From UBA1723 sp045629285 (GTDB lineage: Bacteria > Bacteroidota > Bacteroidia > Bacteroidales > Paludibacteraceae): a stretch of 64,000 nt of DNA. This document shows, piece after piece, positions 44,355-55,006 of the stretch (position 1 is its first letter; each line of letters begins with the position of its first letter). The notes beneath the pieces were generated by a model. The model saw only the letters and a list, made by a program, of their open reading frames with translations. It was not told the origin of the DNA and made no database searches. Location: contig JAZQQY010000034.1 of the NCBI GenBank assembly GCA_045629285.1, forward strand, positions 184,459-248,458, written 5' to 3'. The position numbers and the translations under genes are program-made.

Positions 44355-46249
44355 AACTTACTATATTGTTTTTTAATTTCTGACTTGATAGAATCTTTGT
44401 CTAGTCCGCACAATGCGTACAATTCTTCTGGAGTGCCGTGCTCTACGAATCTGTCTGGCAAGCCAAGTCGTTTGACCATCACCGGAATGTCGGAATCGTT
44501 GAAGAATTCCGTCACCGCGGACCCCATTCCTCCGTTCGTCACACCGTCTTCCACTGTTATGATGCGATGGAATTTCTTTCCGACTTCTCTTAACAACTCC
44601 TCGTCCAACGGTTTGATGAAAATCATATTGTAGTGGGCTACTTTGATTCCTTCCTCGTGAAGCTCGTTGACTGCCTTCGCTACTGTGTTTCCGATAGGGC
44701 CGACAGTAAGGACGGCGATGCCTTCTCCGTCTGTAAGCATTTCTCCCTTGCCGACTTTCATCTCTTCCAACTCGCAATGCCAATCTTTCTGTACACCCTT
44801 GCCACGCGGATAGCGGATCATGAACGGTCCCTTGTCCGGCAACTGTGCAGTGAACATAAGGTTACGCAACTGGCTCTCGTTGATTGGCGATGCCATTGTC
44901 AAGTTTGGCACTACACGGAATGCCGCGATGTCGAATGCTCCGTGGTGAGTCGCTCCGTCTGCACCGACAAGACCTGCACGGTCGAGACAGAATACCATGT
45001 TGAGATTCTGCAATGCGACGTCGTGGATGACATTGTCGTAACCTCTCTGCATGAAAGAAGAGTAGATATTACAGAACGGCATCATGCCTGCTTTTGCCAA
45101 ACCTGCTGAGAACGTTACTGCGTGGCCCTCTGCGATACCGACATCGAATGTGCGGTTGGGCATTTCATGCATCATGTATGTCATAGAACAACCAGTCGGC
45201 ATGGCTGGTGTTACTCCTACTACTTTATCGTTTTCACGTGCCAATTCAAGCAATGTGTGGCCGAAAACATCCTGGAACAAAGGTGGTTGATCTGTCTGGA
45301 CAGCTTTGATCTTTTCTCCAGTCTCTACATCAAACTTGCCTGGGGCATGCCACTCTGTTGCAGCTTCCTCTGCACGCTTGAATCCCTTACCTTTCTTTGT
45401 GATAAGGTGAAGAAGTTTTGGTCCTTTGATGCGCTTCAAATCTTTCAAAAGCGAAACAAGTTCCACAACATTATGTCCGTCTGACGGACCGAAATATCTG
45501 ATGTTCAGTCCTTCAAACATATTCTGCTGGCTAGCCAACAGAGACTTGACTGAATTGGTAAGACGAGTGAATTTGCCTCTCTTGTCGTCGGCAAGAATAC
45601 CTGCATTTACCGCACGGTTGTAAATACCTTCACGAATACGGTTGTAGCGTGGAGAAGAAGTCAGTTTTAGCAGATAGTCGCTAACTCCTCCCACTGCAGG
45701 GTCGATAGCCATGTGGTTGTCGTTAAGGATGATAAGAAGGTTGTTGTCGCAGATTGACGCATTGTTCAATCCTTCGAATGCAAGACCTCCTGTCATTGCT
45801 CCGTCTCCGATAATGGCTACTGTATGGTTGTCTTTGTTTTCAAGCTTCGACGCTACTGCCATTCCTAGTGATGCGGAAATGGAGTTGGATGCGTGACCTG
45901 CTATGAAAGAGTCGTAATCGCTCTCTTTAGGGTTAGGGAATCCGCTGATGCCGCCAAACTTACGGTTTGTGTTGAACGATTTGCGTCTTCCTGTAAGAAT
46001 CTTATGTCCGTATGCCTGATGTCCTACGTCCCAAACAAGATTGTCTGATGGTAAATCAAATACATAGTGTAGGGCGACAGTTAGTTCGACTGTGCCAAGA
46101 CTGGATGCAAAGTGTCCTGGATTGTGCGACAATTCGTCAATAATGAATGCGCGCAACTCATTACAAACCTGAGGCAGTTGTTCCACCTTAAGCTTCTTCA
46201 AATCCGAGGGATACTCGATATTGTTGAGTAGACTATCTTTTATTTCCAT
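44351..46249 (-). CDS. dxs: 1-deoxy-D-xylulose-5-phosphate synthase
   Basis: A 632-residue thiamine-diphosphate enzyme of full length. It joins pyruvate and glyceraldehyde 3-phosphate, the first step of the MEP isoprenoid path. VWDVGHQAYGHKILTGR and IIGDGAMTGGLAFEGLNNA are the substrate/cofactor sites; the transketolase middle and C-terminal domains follow. It starts six bases after coaE. Confidence 0.97.
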   Translation of the reverse strand: MEIKDSLLNNIEYPSDLKKLKVEQLPQVCNELRAFIIDELSHNPGHFASSLGTVELTVALHYVFDLPSDNLVWDVGHQAYGHKILTGRRKSFNTNRKFGGISGFPNPKESDYDSFIAGHASNSISASLGMAVASKLENKDNHTVAIIGDGAMTGGLAFEGLNNASICDNNLLIILNDNHMAIDPAVGGVSDYLLKLTSSPRYNRIREGIYNRAVNAGILADDKRGKFTRLTNSVKSLLASQQNMFEGLNIRYFGPSDGHNVVELVSLLKDLKRIKGPKLLHLITKKGKGFKRAEEAATEWHAPGKFDVETGEKIKAVQTDQPPLFQDVFGHTLLELARENDKVVGVTPAMPTGCSMTYMMHEMPNRTFDVGIAEGHAVTFSAGLAKAGMMPFCNIYSSFMQRGYDNVIHDVALQNLNMVFCLDRAGLVGADGATHHGAFDIAAFRVVPNLTMASPINESQLRNLMFTAQLPDKGPFMIRYPRGKGVQKDWHCELEEMKVGKGEMLTDGEGIAVLTVGPIGNTVAKAVNELHEEGIKVAHYNMIFIKPLDEELLREVGKKFHRIITVEDGVTNGGMGSAVTEFFNDSDIPVMVKRLGLPDRFVEHGTPEELYALCGLDKDSIKSEIKKQYSKL

Positions 46250-46255
46250 TCTTTA

Positions 46256-46840
46256 TCACACTTTAATCATCATGTCCAACACTTGAGCTATAATGCTGTG
46301 GTTGGAATAGTTGTTGACTATAAAGTCAGCCTTTTTTATTTTGTCGTCGTCGCTTGCCTGGTTTTCCATGCGTCGGCGGATCTCTTCGATATTTGCAGAA
46401 TCTCGTCGTGCGACTCTTTCTATTCTAGTTTCTGTCGGAGCGAAAACAAGACAAACTTTGTCGATGCATTTCTTGTCGAGTCCGCATTCGTAAAGAATGG
46501 CACTTTCCAATGCAACTGTTGATTTGTCGTTTTTCTCCTGTTCTGCACACCAACGGTTGAAATCATTTTCTACTGCCGGATGCACGATTCCTTCAACTTC
46601 AGCCAATAAAGCAGTGTTTGAAAAAATCATAGATGCCATTTTTTTTCTGTTAAGACGCTGGCCATCGTACACGTCGTCGCCAAGAAGAGCCTTGATCTTT
46701 TGTCTTACTTCGTAATCGTTCTCCTGCAACCATTTGGCTCTTGAATCGCAGTCGTAGACAGGGATCCCCAACACTGTAAGCATCTTGCTGACAACGCTTT
46801 TGCCTGAACCTATGCCGCCTGTTATGCCGAGTCTGAACAT
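46256..46840 (-). CDS. coaE: Dephospho-CoA kinase
   Basis: A 194-residue P-loop kinase (GITGGIGSGKSVVSKML) with YDCDSRAKWL, the last step of CoA synthesis. It overlaps the ybbR stop by one base (TAATG), so translation is probably coupled. Confidence 0.95.
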   Translation of the reverse strand: MFRLGITGGIGSGKSVVSKMLTVLGIPVYDCDSRAKWLQENDYEVRQKIKALLGDDVYDGQRLNRKKMASMIFSNTALLAEVEGIVHPAVENDFNRWCAEQEKNDKSTVALESAILYECGLDKKCIDKVCLVFAPTETRIERVARRDSANIEEIRRRMENQASDDDKIKKADFIVNNYSNHSIIAQVLDMMIKV

Positions 46841-47856
46841 TATTGCTCTGTTTTAGCTTCTATTACGTATTCCACCTGTTCAGGATGCAACGATACGCCT
46901 AATACGCTTTCTGCACAGTTGGCGACTTCTACAGTGACCTTGTTGCTTTTGCTGTCGATCTTATTGTAATCCACAACAAGAGTGAACGACGACGGAGTCA
47001 CCTTATCCCAGTTGCTGACACCAACCTTACATCTTGCACTGACTGAAGCCGGGAATGTCCTCAATGTCAAATTGTGAGGAACATTTTTTTTGTTGATGGC
47101 AACAACCTCTATAAGTTTCTCTGTAATTTGTTCTGCTCTGACATCAACCTGAACCTGAGATTCGTGGAATGATATATTTACATTCTTTTTCAAAGGAACA
47201 ATCTGAGTCATGTTTTCAAATACATCCTCGAATAGTGAGTCTGCAGGCAACGTTTCCAAAGAGTCTATTTTGTTAAGTTCTTCTTTTGTGCCGAAAATCT
47301 CTATTTTGTTTGGAGAGATTTCAACGTCGCCGATTTGAATATACTGAGGACGAAGGTTGATTTTGCCGACAAGCTTGACAGGCACCAACTTCTTCTCTAT
47401 CTTGAATATCGACACTTTGATTGTGTCCGGAGAATAACTTTCAATTTTAGTGTTGGCATTAAGTTGATCTCTCAGTGTGCTTTCGAAACTTTTTGAATAG
47501 ATCAGGTTTTTACCTTCCTGTAGCTTGTCTCTTCCGATTTTGATGGTGTCGAATCCGTAGCCAAGAAAAGCAAATGCCATTTTTGCGTGGTATGTAAACA
47601 ATGTTTGCCACTGATCAGTTACTGTTACTTCTAGTGAAGGGCATAGCTGCTCACTTTTGCAGAATCCCTCTGGTATATCTTCGTATTGTATTGGAATTTG
47701 GATAGTTGACTCTCCTTTTTCCGACGAAGCCTGCATCAGCCATAGAGTAGCGGATATTACCAAAAAAAACAAAAAGACCCAAAGGTCTTTGCTCATCACA
47801 AATTCCTTGGCCTTTTTGCTTTGTCTTTCTATGAAATTTAGAATTTCGTCTTTCAC
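46840..47856 (-). CDS. YbbR-like domain protein
   Basis: A 338-residue protein with one membrane helix (LWVFLFFLVISATLWLMQAS, about 26-45) and YbbR-like repeats behind. In Firmicutes YbbR (CdaR) controls a c-di-AMP cyclase; in Bacteroidetes it simply recurs beside coaE and yajC, and its role is unclear. Confidence 0.85.
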   Translation of the reverse strand: MKDEILNFIERQSKKAKEFVMSKDLWVFLFFLVISATLWLMQASSEKGESTIQIPIQYEDIPEGFCKSEQLCPSLEVTVTDQWQTLFTYHAKMAFAFLGYGFDTIKIGRDKLQEGKNLIYSKSFESTLRDQLNANTKIESYSPDTIKVSIFKIEKKLVPVKLVGKINLRPQYIQIGDVEISPNKIEIFGTKEELNKIDSLETLPADSLFEDVFENMTQIVPLKKNVNISFHESQVQVDVRAEQITEKLIEVVAINKKNVPHNLTLRTFPASVSARCKVGVSNWDKVTPSSFTLVVDYNKIDSKSNKVTVEVANCAESVLGVSLHPEQVEYVIEAKTEQ

Positions 47857-47883
47857 TACACTCTAAATGCTGAATAGATGAAT

Positions 47884-48204
47884 TTACTTTGTTGTAACGT
47901 CTGTCGAAGTGACTTCGTTTGTAGGGTAAACGTGGTTGATGTTCACGTTGACAACTACGTTTTGTGAAATCTCGATACGGATAGTCACACCGTCAGCCTC
48001 TATACTCTTAATCTTACCATAGATTCCTGACTGAAGAATTACTGTGTCACCAGGCTCTAGGTTTGCACGGTACTGGCGGATCTTCTTCTCCTGCTTTTTC
48101 TGGCTCCAGATCAAATAAATGAAGAAAGCACCGAAGATAATGAGCATTGGTAGCGCCGAGCTCACAGCTGGCTGAGCTTGTAATAGAATTGATAATAGAT
48201 TCAT
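47884..48204 (-). CDS. yajC: Preprotein translocase subunit YajC
   Basis: A 106-residue protein with one N-terminal helix (MLIIFGAFFIYLIWSQKK) and the YajC domain (NLEPGDTVILQSGIYGKIKS). It is an accessory of SecDF in the inner membrane. It lies 17 bases after nusB. Confidence 0.94.
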   Translation of the reverse strand: MNLLSILLQAQPAVSSALPMLIIFGAFFIYLIWSQKKQEKKIRQYRANLEPGDTVILQSGIYGKIKSIEADGVTIRIEISQNVVVNVNINHVYPTNEVTSTDVTTK

Positions 48205-48221
48205 TTTACTCGTTTTTTTAA

Positions 48222-49187
48222 TTATCTAGTTTTTGGTGTAATCACCGCAACCTTTGTCAATTTGTTCTTCTCCTTAAGCTCCTTCACAACTGCATCAAGG
48301 ACACCGTTGATGAATGTCGAGCTTCTTGGAGTGCTGTAGTATTTAGAAAGCTCCACGTACTCGTTCAAAGTAACCACGATAGGAATCTGAGGGAATGCGA
48401 AAAGCTCTGCAATTGCAGTCTGAAGAATGATTCTATCCATGAAAGCAACACGTTCCTTATCCCAGTTCTTGATGTGGTTCGTGATAAGCTCGTCGTACTC
48501 TGTCTGGTTATAGATGACCTTTGTAAGCAAAGTCAGACCGAATGTCTCGTCTGCAGGATCGCTGAACTTAGGCATCAACTCGTAATCTTTTGGAGTTGTC
48601 TCCTCATAACGTGCGATTGTCTTCATGATGAAGCTGATCACAGTCTCTATATCGTCGTTCCAATAGATAGACATGCCTTCCAACTCGTCTGCCAACATCT
48701 TGTTAGATGTCACTACGCTCTTGTAGAATCCGCGCAAGAAACGGCGGTCACAATCGTAGTCGCGCTCGCTTGCCTCGGCTGTCTCGTAAGCTTGAGAAGC
48801 TAATGCATCGGCATATAGGGAGTTGATGATTTCAGGATGCTTGTTCCATGACAACTTGTTATCCTCTAGGAATGAGTTCAAAGTCTCGTTTTCTGCAAGC
48901 TGAAGGGCTACCTTGTTCTCTGCCAAGAAATCCGCAGGAACCTTTTCTCCGCTGTCGAAGTTTGCGTCTCCAGCCATCTGGCATCTTTTTGCGATAGAGT
49001 CTTTTCTTGTTTTTGCATAATCAGACACCTCGACTGCAAGTCTTAGCAATAGCATGTAAAGCTCGTAAGTCTTGTCTAGAGACATAGCCAATTCTGTCTT
49101 GGCATCGTTAACATCTTTGCTGTTGCTCTTGTAATACGAAAAAAGTATCTGAATTACTTTGATTCGAAGAAGGATTCTGTTTATCAT
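48222..49187 (-). CDS. nusB: Transcription antitermination factor NusB
   Basis: A 321-residue protein, long for NusB (about 140) but normal for Bacteroidetes, which carry an N-terminal extension. The NusB core is at the C-terminal end (DRIILQTAIAELFAFPQIP, VTLNEYVELSKYYSTPRSS). It supports rRNA antitermination. It is the first gene of the nusB-yajC-ybbR-coaE-dxs-rhodanese run; a TAATTTTG box lies at 49209-49216. Confidence 0.93.
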   Translation of the reverse strand: MINRILLRIKVIQILFSYYKSNSKDVNDAKTELAMSLDKTYELYMLLLRLAVEVSDYAKTRKDSIAKRCQMAGDANFDSGEKVPADFLAENKVALQLAENETLNSFLEDNKLSWNKHPEIINSLYADALASQAYETAEASERDYDCDRRFLRGFYKSVVTSNKMLADELEGMSIYWNDDIETVISFIMKTIARYEETTPKDYELMPKFSDPADETFGLTLLTKVIYNQTEYDELITNHIKNWDKERVAFMDRIILQTAIAELFAFPQIPIVVTLNEYVELSKYYSTPRSSTFINGVLDAVVKELKEKNKLTKVAVITPKTR

Positions 49188-49290
49188 CGTTATTTTCTAT
49201 TTAGCCTTGCAAAATTAGTAGAAAAAATGCAAAGCTTGAAATTTTTTTTGTGCAAAAACACATTTTGTTGCTATATGGAGCATCCAAATT

Positions 49291-49325
49291 AAAAAGCATC
49301 GCAAAAAAGTTTTGCGATGCTTTTT
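49291..49325. terminator. Terminator of the porU-porV operon
   Basis: GCATCGCAAAA pairs with TTTTGCGATGC with a 3-base loop, flanked by A and T runs on either side. Confidence 0.92.
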
Positions 49326-49343
49326 GTTTATGTCGTTTTGTTT

Positions 49344-50558
49344 TTACTCTGCAGCGGATGAGTTGTCAACCAACTTCTTCATTCCGTCGAAATTGAATCC
49401 TAGAGAGAAACGCAATGTTCTGTCAAGCGGACACAACGCATTTGACTTGGCGGCGATCAAGTATGCTGCATTAATTTCGAATACTCTCATCTTGAAACCT
49501 ACGCCGGCTGCGAAATACTTTCTGTTTCCTTTGTTCTTGTTCTCATGGAAATAACCGAAGCGAACCATGAACATGTCTCTGTATGTGTATTCAGCACCCA
49601 TACTCCACATGATTTCCTTCATCTCCTCGCTGAATCCGCCAGGGGCATCTCCGAACGATTTGAACATTCCCTTGACAGTTCCGTAAGAACGATACTTGTC
49701 CAAAGCCTGCTCGTACTCCTCTCTTGTCTCGTAGTCGGTGTCGATTGGCGCTGTTGGCACAAGAAGCTTGTTTAAGTCGAACGACAAAGAGAACTTGTTG
49801 TAGATATCCACTGGATACTCGTAGTTGAATCCTAGCTTCCAGTTTGTTGGGATAAACTCTTCTGTCGCACCGTCGTCAAAAGAGACTTTTGCTCCGATAT
49901 TGGAGATGTTTGTACCGATGCTCAATTTAGCGACTCTCTTGTCTGACAAGTCGAATGGACGACAGTAGATTGCTGAGATGTCGGCTGCAACAGACTTGCC
50001 TGGAGTGTTAGCCTCCTCGTCGATAACACCGTTCATCAGGTCGGAGAAAATGAATCTCAATGCAACTGATGCACTCCAATACTGGCTCAATGCACGTGAA
50101 TAAGCGGCATCGATTGCCATTTCGTATGGCTTCGCTGTTCCCTGTGAAATGACTTCACCTGAAGGACCAGGCATATCGGACAAGTTGATTTCTCCATAAG
50201 AGAAGTATTTCAAAGAAGCTGACAATGCCTGTCTGTCGTCTAGCTTATAGTAACCAACAAGGTATGCCAAATTGATATCGCTTACAATCTTTCTCAACCA
50301 TGGAGTGTATGAGATAGCGATACCGCCCTTGTTCTCCATGTTTGCATATTTTGATGGATTCCAGTATTGCGAATACACGTCGGCAGATGTTGCTGCACCC
50401 ACATCTCCCATACCTCCACCTCTTGCATCAGGAGCAATACTCAATGATGGCACTGCTGTCTGTACTCGGTTGAAGTATTCGCCTTTGCTTTCTGCGCTTG
50501 CGCTAAATGCGGATAGCATCATCGCAGCTCCTACCAAACTTGCTTTTATTCTTTTCAT
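49344..50558 (-). CDS. porV: Type IX secretion outer-membrane protein PorV
   Basis: A 404-residue barrel protein of the PorV/LptO family (FadL-like), with a signal peptide ending SASA and the typical start VPSLSIAPDARGGGMGDVGAA. With PorU it forms the attachment complex that cuts and fixes type IX cargo at the cell surface. The gene follows porU, the standard order. Confidence 0.94.
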   Translation of the reverse strand: MKRIKASLVGAAMMLSAFSASAESKGEYFNRVQTAVPSLSIAPDARGGGMGDVGAATSADVYSQYWNPSKYANMENKGGIAISYTPWLRKIVSDINLAYLVGYYKLDDRQALSASLKYFSYGEINLSDMPGPSGEVISQGTAKPYEMAIDAAYSRALSQYWSASVALRFIFSDLMNGVIDEEANTPGKSVAADISAIYCRPFDLSDKRVAKLSIGTNISNIGAKVSFDDGATEEFIPTNWKLGFNYEYPVDIYNKFSLSFDLNKLLVPTAPIDTDYETREEYEQALDKYRSYGTVKGMFKSFGDAPGGFSEEMKEIMWSMGAEYTYRDMFMVRFGYFHENKNKGNRKYFAAGVGFKMRVFEINAAYLIAAKSNALCPLDRTLRFSLGFNFDGMKKLVDNSSAAE

Positions 50559-50606
50559 CTATCTAATTTTTTTCTTTTCTACTCAATTAACGTGCAATAT
50601 TACTAT

Positions 50607-53600
50607 TTATTGTGCAATAACCACGATTTTTTCGGTTTTTTCTGCAAAATCTGACTTTTCTGTGGCTACTCGGACATGCAATAAATAGATTCCAGAGGCT
50701 ACTTTGCCGGTTTCGTTCAAATTCCAGTCGATCTTCCAAGTTCCATCAGCTGGTTTATCTTTCAACTCTTTTCTCAAGAATTCTCGGCCGGCGAAATCTG
50801 TCAATGAACACTGGATCGTCTGAATCTCATCCGGTCTGTTTGTCTTTATTAGTGAAGAGAACATGTCCTTAGCAGGGTTAGGGTAGAGTGTCAATGACTC
50901 TATCTCCGGTGCTAGACTCTCGCTTACATGGATTCTGAATGTCGACTCTGATGAGTTGCTTTGCAAATCCCATGCTTTGATCTTAACCGTATGCCAACCT
51001 TCACTTAATGGCTCCTCGACGTGGTATTCAACAGTTCCCTTTGTACAACTGTTTGTGTTATATGTGAAGTACGAGTTAAGCGAGATGACATTCTTTGTGT
51101 TGTCGTCGATTGTCAAAGTGATGTTGTGGCCAATACTGCTTCCTGTAGCGTTGATTCCGCTGACGTCAGAAAGGTTGATATACAACATTGGGTTCGGATT
51201 GACTTTGAAGCCGTCTTTGTAGTTCTCTCCGTTTGTTGAACACTTGATCTTAGGTCCGACGTTATCTGCTACAACATCCGATGAACTTCCTCCGACAAGC
51301 AATTCTTCGTTTGCTCCCATCGCATCCCAACCGTTCAATTCGTCGTAGGCATACATTGATAGTCTACCATTGTCAACTTTGTAGTTGATGTCCTTTGGTA
51401 TAATCATCTGTAGCTCAAACTTTCCGTTTTCAACTACCGATGAACCTGTGTATAGTGTGCTTTGACGGTCGTGGTATGAGAACTTTGCAATGTCGGCTTT
51501 GTTTCCTTGTGTGAACGCTTTCACCTCTTTGTCTTTCAGTGTCGCGTTTACGATTCCGTTGAACTGATCAAGAATATTGCCTGCCTCATCTTCAACATGA
51601 CAATAGATCTTCATCTTCGACAACGCTTTCAATGTGTCTGTCGTTTCAGTTGTACCGTCCGACTTTATTGCGACTGTTGAATCGACAGCCAAGTTTAACT
51701 CAGGAACTTTTAGTTTGATACCTGGGTCTCCCAACAATGTGTAAACCATCTTGTTGGAATCTTGACCTCTCGCTGTCTTTGCTGCCTTTTGTATCTTGCC
51801 AAGGTAGAATCCGTTCTCCGGATTGAACATCTGTCTGATGAAATCCTTGTCGAAAGATAGGTTAGGAGAAGCGTAGGCTGTACGGTTTGCTCCGATCGAT
51901 GCGATCGCACCTCCGTTCGGATTAAGCATTATCTCCTCGCCAAAACTAGATCTGAAGTCGTCAAACTGAGAAAGGTTACAGCTTCCGGCAAACCAGATCG
52001 GGTAAATCTTGTTGTAGACAGTCTGTGCCTGAGAAATAGAATACGAGTGCTCTGCACTGATGGCATTGTACGAACTGTGACCTAAGTAGTTGAATAGCAA
52101 TGCTCCTTCAGAGAATTTCTTTGTGATGGTCGCTGTCACTTCCGGATATCTGCCTGATCCACCGCTCACGTCGCGTGTATAGTTGTCCCAATAAATACGA
52201 GTGACGTTCATTCTGGGCTCGGAAGTCTCCAATGTATAGATCGCTTCCTCCTGATGCGATAGGAACGAATGGTAGTTTTGCGGCTGCTCCTCATTGTCGT
52301 CTGCCAGAGCTATGACTTTCGTCCTCCACTCTCCTGGTTCTGTAGCATAGTATTGCTTTACTTTATTTACAAGAGCTTCAGCCTGCTCGGCTTTTGTTAT
52401 AGGGAATCTTCCTACTCCTACGTTGATTGTCTTGTTCAAGTATAGGTTGTTGTAGCCTAATGTGCTATCCTCAAGATAACCGTAGTAGTCGTCGCATGTG
52501 AAACTTGATGTTTCGTTTAGAGTCTTGAGAGACTGGTATGTCAACATCTTGTTGTTGTCGGTCATCTTTAGGATGCCTCTGTTGTCGTATGTTCCGTCGC
52601 CCATCAACAAAAGGTATTGGGGTAGGATTCCGAAATCTTCAGTCGACGCTCTGTCCCATAACATCTTCATGAATGCTCTGATCGCAGTCGGATCTGGTGT
52701 TCCGCTGGAGAACTCGTTGAAAATCTGGTCTGGCGTAAGCACAGCAACTGTCATTCCATCCTCGTTCTTGTGGAACTCTGCCAAATCATTTGCCTGACGG
52801 ATGAAGTCTGGGTGTGTTATGACGACATATTCGATATTTCTTAGAGCATGAATGTTCTGGTTGGCAACCTCACCGACAATTTCAGGAGTCTGGTATCCGC
52901 CTCCCCAGTTTACCATGATATATCTGCCGACTGTAGGCCTTGTCTTGACTGTGAAGATCAAGCTGTCGCCGCTGAGTCTTGTCGGTATTCTCTTGACATC
53001 TCCGATTTCGGATACATCCCACACCTCAATATTGGAAGTTGAATTCAAAGCGGCGTATGTGATGTTCATGTCAGTTGAAGATGCCTTGACGGGAATCTGC
53101 TGGTAGCTGACGTTGCCCATCAAATTACATTTTCCGGCTGCAATGATATAGTCGATGTAACCTGCACCTGTAGTCGCACTTGTCTTGTATGTGTATGTGG
53201 CAGAAATGGGAGCAGACGACGATTGCGTTGTCTCTGCCGACATGACAGACTCATATCCAAGATCGTATTTTGCAGCAGGTGAGAATGATTTTGACGTTTC
53301 TGTCAAATCGGTGGTCAATGTGAATTCTCCTGATGTTGAGGATGCTGAAAGGACATTGCTGTATATTCTTCCTGTTTCTCCTGCAATCAGGTTGTTGAAA
53401 TAGAATCTGAATGTCTTTTTGTCTCCGTCACTGAACTTGTTTCCATACCAGTTTCTTCCTGTTTTGGAAATGTTTATGTCGTCAAACTTCTGCCATCTGA
53501 TCGCTGTGTATGTGGTCTCGGGCTCTCCTTCCGGAAGTCCTTCCGCATACTCGATTCTTTTGGCCTCTGTCTGCTCCTCGTGCAAGAAATAGTAGGAATA

Positions 53601-54008
53601 ATCGGAAGCATAGTTTTCTGTTATTCCGATATTATTTGTTGCAGAAGCACCGATTTTTGTTAGGCCGACAACTCCTCTTAAATAAAAGGCAATTCTGTCT
53701 CCTAAGTCAACCACTGGCTGGTCAGCCAAGTCGTCGACATAATGGTTGCTCTCTATAAAATCTTCATTTAGTAGCTCTCCACCGTATCCGCGAAGATGCA
53801 CATTCTTTGGGTTAGAGAATCCCATTTTGCGCAACTCGTTGTATGTGAAAGAGTAAATGCCTTCCTCCTGTACGCGGATCTTTACTGTGTGCCCGCTGGA
53901 CAATACGGATTGGTTGGTATATGAGCGCAGATTTTGTGCGCTGACCCCGGTCATGGATGCCAACGTCAATGCAAAAGTGCACGTCAATATATTTTTAATT
54001 AACTTCAT
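50607..54008 (-). CDS. porU: Type IX secretion sortase PorU
   Basis: A 1133-residue C25 (gingipain-type) peptidase. A signal peptide leads; the catalytic His and Cys are visible in FNYLGHSSYNAIS and FAGSCNLSQFDDF. Its own C-terminal sorting domain follows (LTLYPNPAKDMF ... SGIYLLHVRV). PorU removes the C-terminal signal of cargo and links it to A-LPS. The other por genes are outside the window. Confidence 0.95.
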   Translation of the reverse strand: MKLIKNILTCTFALTLASMTGVSAQNLRSYTNQSVLSSGHTVKIRVQEEGIYSFTYNELRKMGFSNPKNVHLRGYGGELLNEDFIESNHYVDDLADQPVVDLGDRIAFYLRGVVGLTKIGASATNNIGITENYASDYSYYFLHEEQTEAKRIEYAEGLPEGEPETTYTAIRWQKFDDINISKTGRNWYGNKFSDGDKKTFRFYFNNLIAGETGRIYSNVLSASSTSGEFTLTTDLTETSKSFSPAAKYDLGYESVMSAETTQSSSAPISATYTYKTSATTGAGYIDYIIAAGKCNLMGNVSYQQIPVKASSTDMNITYAALNSTSNIEVWDVSEIGDVKRIPTRLSGDSLIFTVKTRPTVGRYIMVNWGGGYQTPEIVGEVANQNIHALRNIEYVVITHPDFIRQANDLAEFHKNEDGMTVAVLTPDQIFNEFSSGTPDPTAIRAFMKMLWDRASTEDFGILPQYLLLMGDGTYDNRGILKMTDNNKMLTYQSLKTLNETSSFTCDDYYGYLEDSTLGYNNLYLNKTINVGVGRFPITKAEQAEALVNKVKQYYATEPGEWRTKVIALADDNEEQPQNYHSFLSHQEEAIYTLETSEPRMNVTRIYWDNYTRDVSGGSGRYPEVTATITKKFSEGALLFNYLGHSSYNAISAEHSYSISQAQTVYNKIYPIWFAGSCNLSQFDDFRSSFGEEIMLNPNGGAIASIGANRTAYASPNLSFDKDFIRQMFNPENGFYLGKIQKAAKTARGQDSNKMVYTLLGDPGIKLKVPELNLAVDSTVAIKSDGTTETTDTLKALSKMKIYCHVEDEAGNILDQFNGIVNATLKDKEVKAFTQGNKADIAKFSYHDRQSTLYTGSSVVENGKFELQMIIPKDINYKVDNGRLSMYAYDELNGWDAMGANEELLVGGSSSDVVADNVGPKIKCSTNGENYKDGFKVNPNPMLYINLSDVSGINATGSSIGHNITLTIDDNTKNVISLNSYFTYNTNSCTKGTVEYHVEEPLSEGWHTVKIKAWDLQSNSSESTFRIHVSESLAPEIESLTLYPNPAKDMFSSLIKTNRPDEIQTIQCSLTDFAGREFLRKELKDKPADGTWKIDWNLNETGKVASGIYLLHVRVATEKSDFAEKTEKIVVIAQ

Positions 54009-54023
54009 ACCCGTTATAAATTA

Positions 54024-54635
54024 TTATTTTACACTGAAATTAAGCAGTTCCTGGCCTTCGATGAAACCCTTGATCTCATCACCGATCTCCACTTTGCCAA
54101 CTCCGCTCGGTGTGCCTGTGAAAATCAGGTCTCCAGTCTTCAATGTGAAATATTTGCTAGCCAACGAGACGATTTCCGCAATTGACGTGATCATATCTCT
54201 ACTGTTGCCAGACTGGACCATTTGACCATTCTTGCTTAGACTAAAACTGATGTTTTGTAGGTCGGGGAAGTTGCTTTTGTCGACAAATTCTCCGATTGGA
54301 GCCGAGTTGTCGAATCCTTTGCTGATATCCCATGGTGCGCCTGCTTTCTTGGCCGCTGCCTGCAAGTCGCGAGCAGTAAAGTCTACTCCGATCGTGATGG
54401 CATCGATGTAGCGGTCGGCAAATTTCGGAGCGATATTTTTTCCCATCTTACCGATTCTCACTACCAATTCAGCTTCGTGCTCCACTTGCTGGGAAAAATC
54501 CGGCAAATAGAAAGGCTTGTTCTCACGTAGAAGAGATGTTTCAGGCTTAAGAAAAAGCACAGGCTCTTTCTTTTCCTCCTTATATAGCTCTGCATTATGG
54601 GAACCGTAGTTCCAACCTACACAAATTATCTTCAT
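54024..54635 (-). CDS. Fumarylacetoacetate hydrolase family protein
   Basis: A 203-residue single-domain FAH protein starting MKIICVGWNYGSHNAEL. Metal-binding acids lie in EHEAELVVRIGKMG, with GVDFTARDLQ and FTGTPSGVG as family blocks. Such enzymes cut or decarboxylate small keto acids (acylpyruvase or oxaloacetate type). Substrate not certain. The upstream frame is in its promoter region. Confidence 0.92.
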   Translation of the reverse strand: MKIICVGWNYGSHNAELYKEEKKEPVLFLKPETSLLRENKPFYLPDFSQQVEHEAELVVRIGKMGKNIAPKFADRYIDAITIGVDFTARDLQAAAKKAGAPWDISKGFDNSAPIGEFVDKSNFPDLQNISFSLSKNGQMVQSGNSRDMITSIAEIVSLASKYFTLKTGDLIFTGTPSGVGKVEIGDEIKGFIEGQELLNFSVK

Positions 54636-54753
54636 AACATATCCAATATACCAATTTCGCAAATATAAGATTTTATTTTTCTTTTTTGCGAGATTTGGCA
54701 CAAAATGTTTTTAACATATTGTGAATACGTGCAACAAAAATGCGGCGGTGATT

Positions 54754-54793
54754 CGTTGTAGTGCCCCACAACGTAAGAGTAGTTCGTACTCTT
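54754..54793. repeat. Paired-hairpin repeat
   Basis: CGTTGT...ACAACG (54754-54773) and AAGAGTA-GTTCG-TACTCTT (54775-54793) form two adjacent hairpins. The rest of the 54794-55006 gap shows AT-rich sequence without a gene. Confidence 0.6.
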
Positions 54794-55006
54794 GCTAAGA
54801 TCTTGACGTATTTTAACCATATACTTAAAAATTACGTGCCGCGCCCGGGTTGCAGTACAATTGTTATATTTATTAAGTATATGTATTCTCGATAGGCATT
54901 ATTATTTTAGTTTTGTGCAAGTGTAATGAAATTTGTGGTCGCAGAGAAAGATTTCAAAGGAAAATTTATGAATTATCTCAAAAAATGTAATTTTGTGTGA
55001 TTAAAG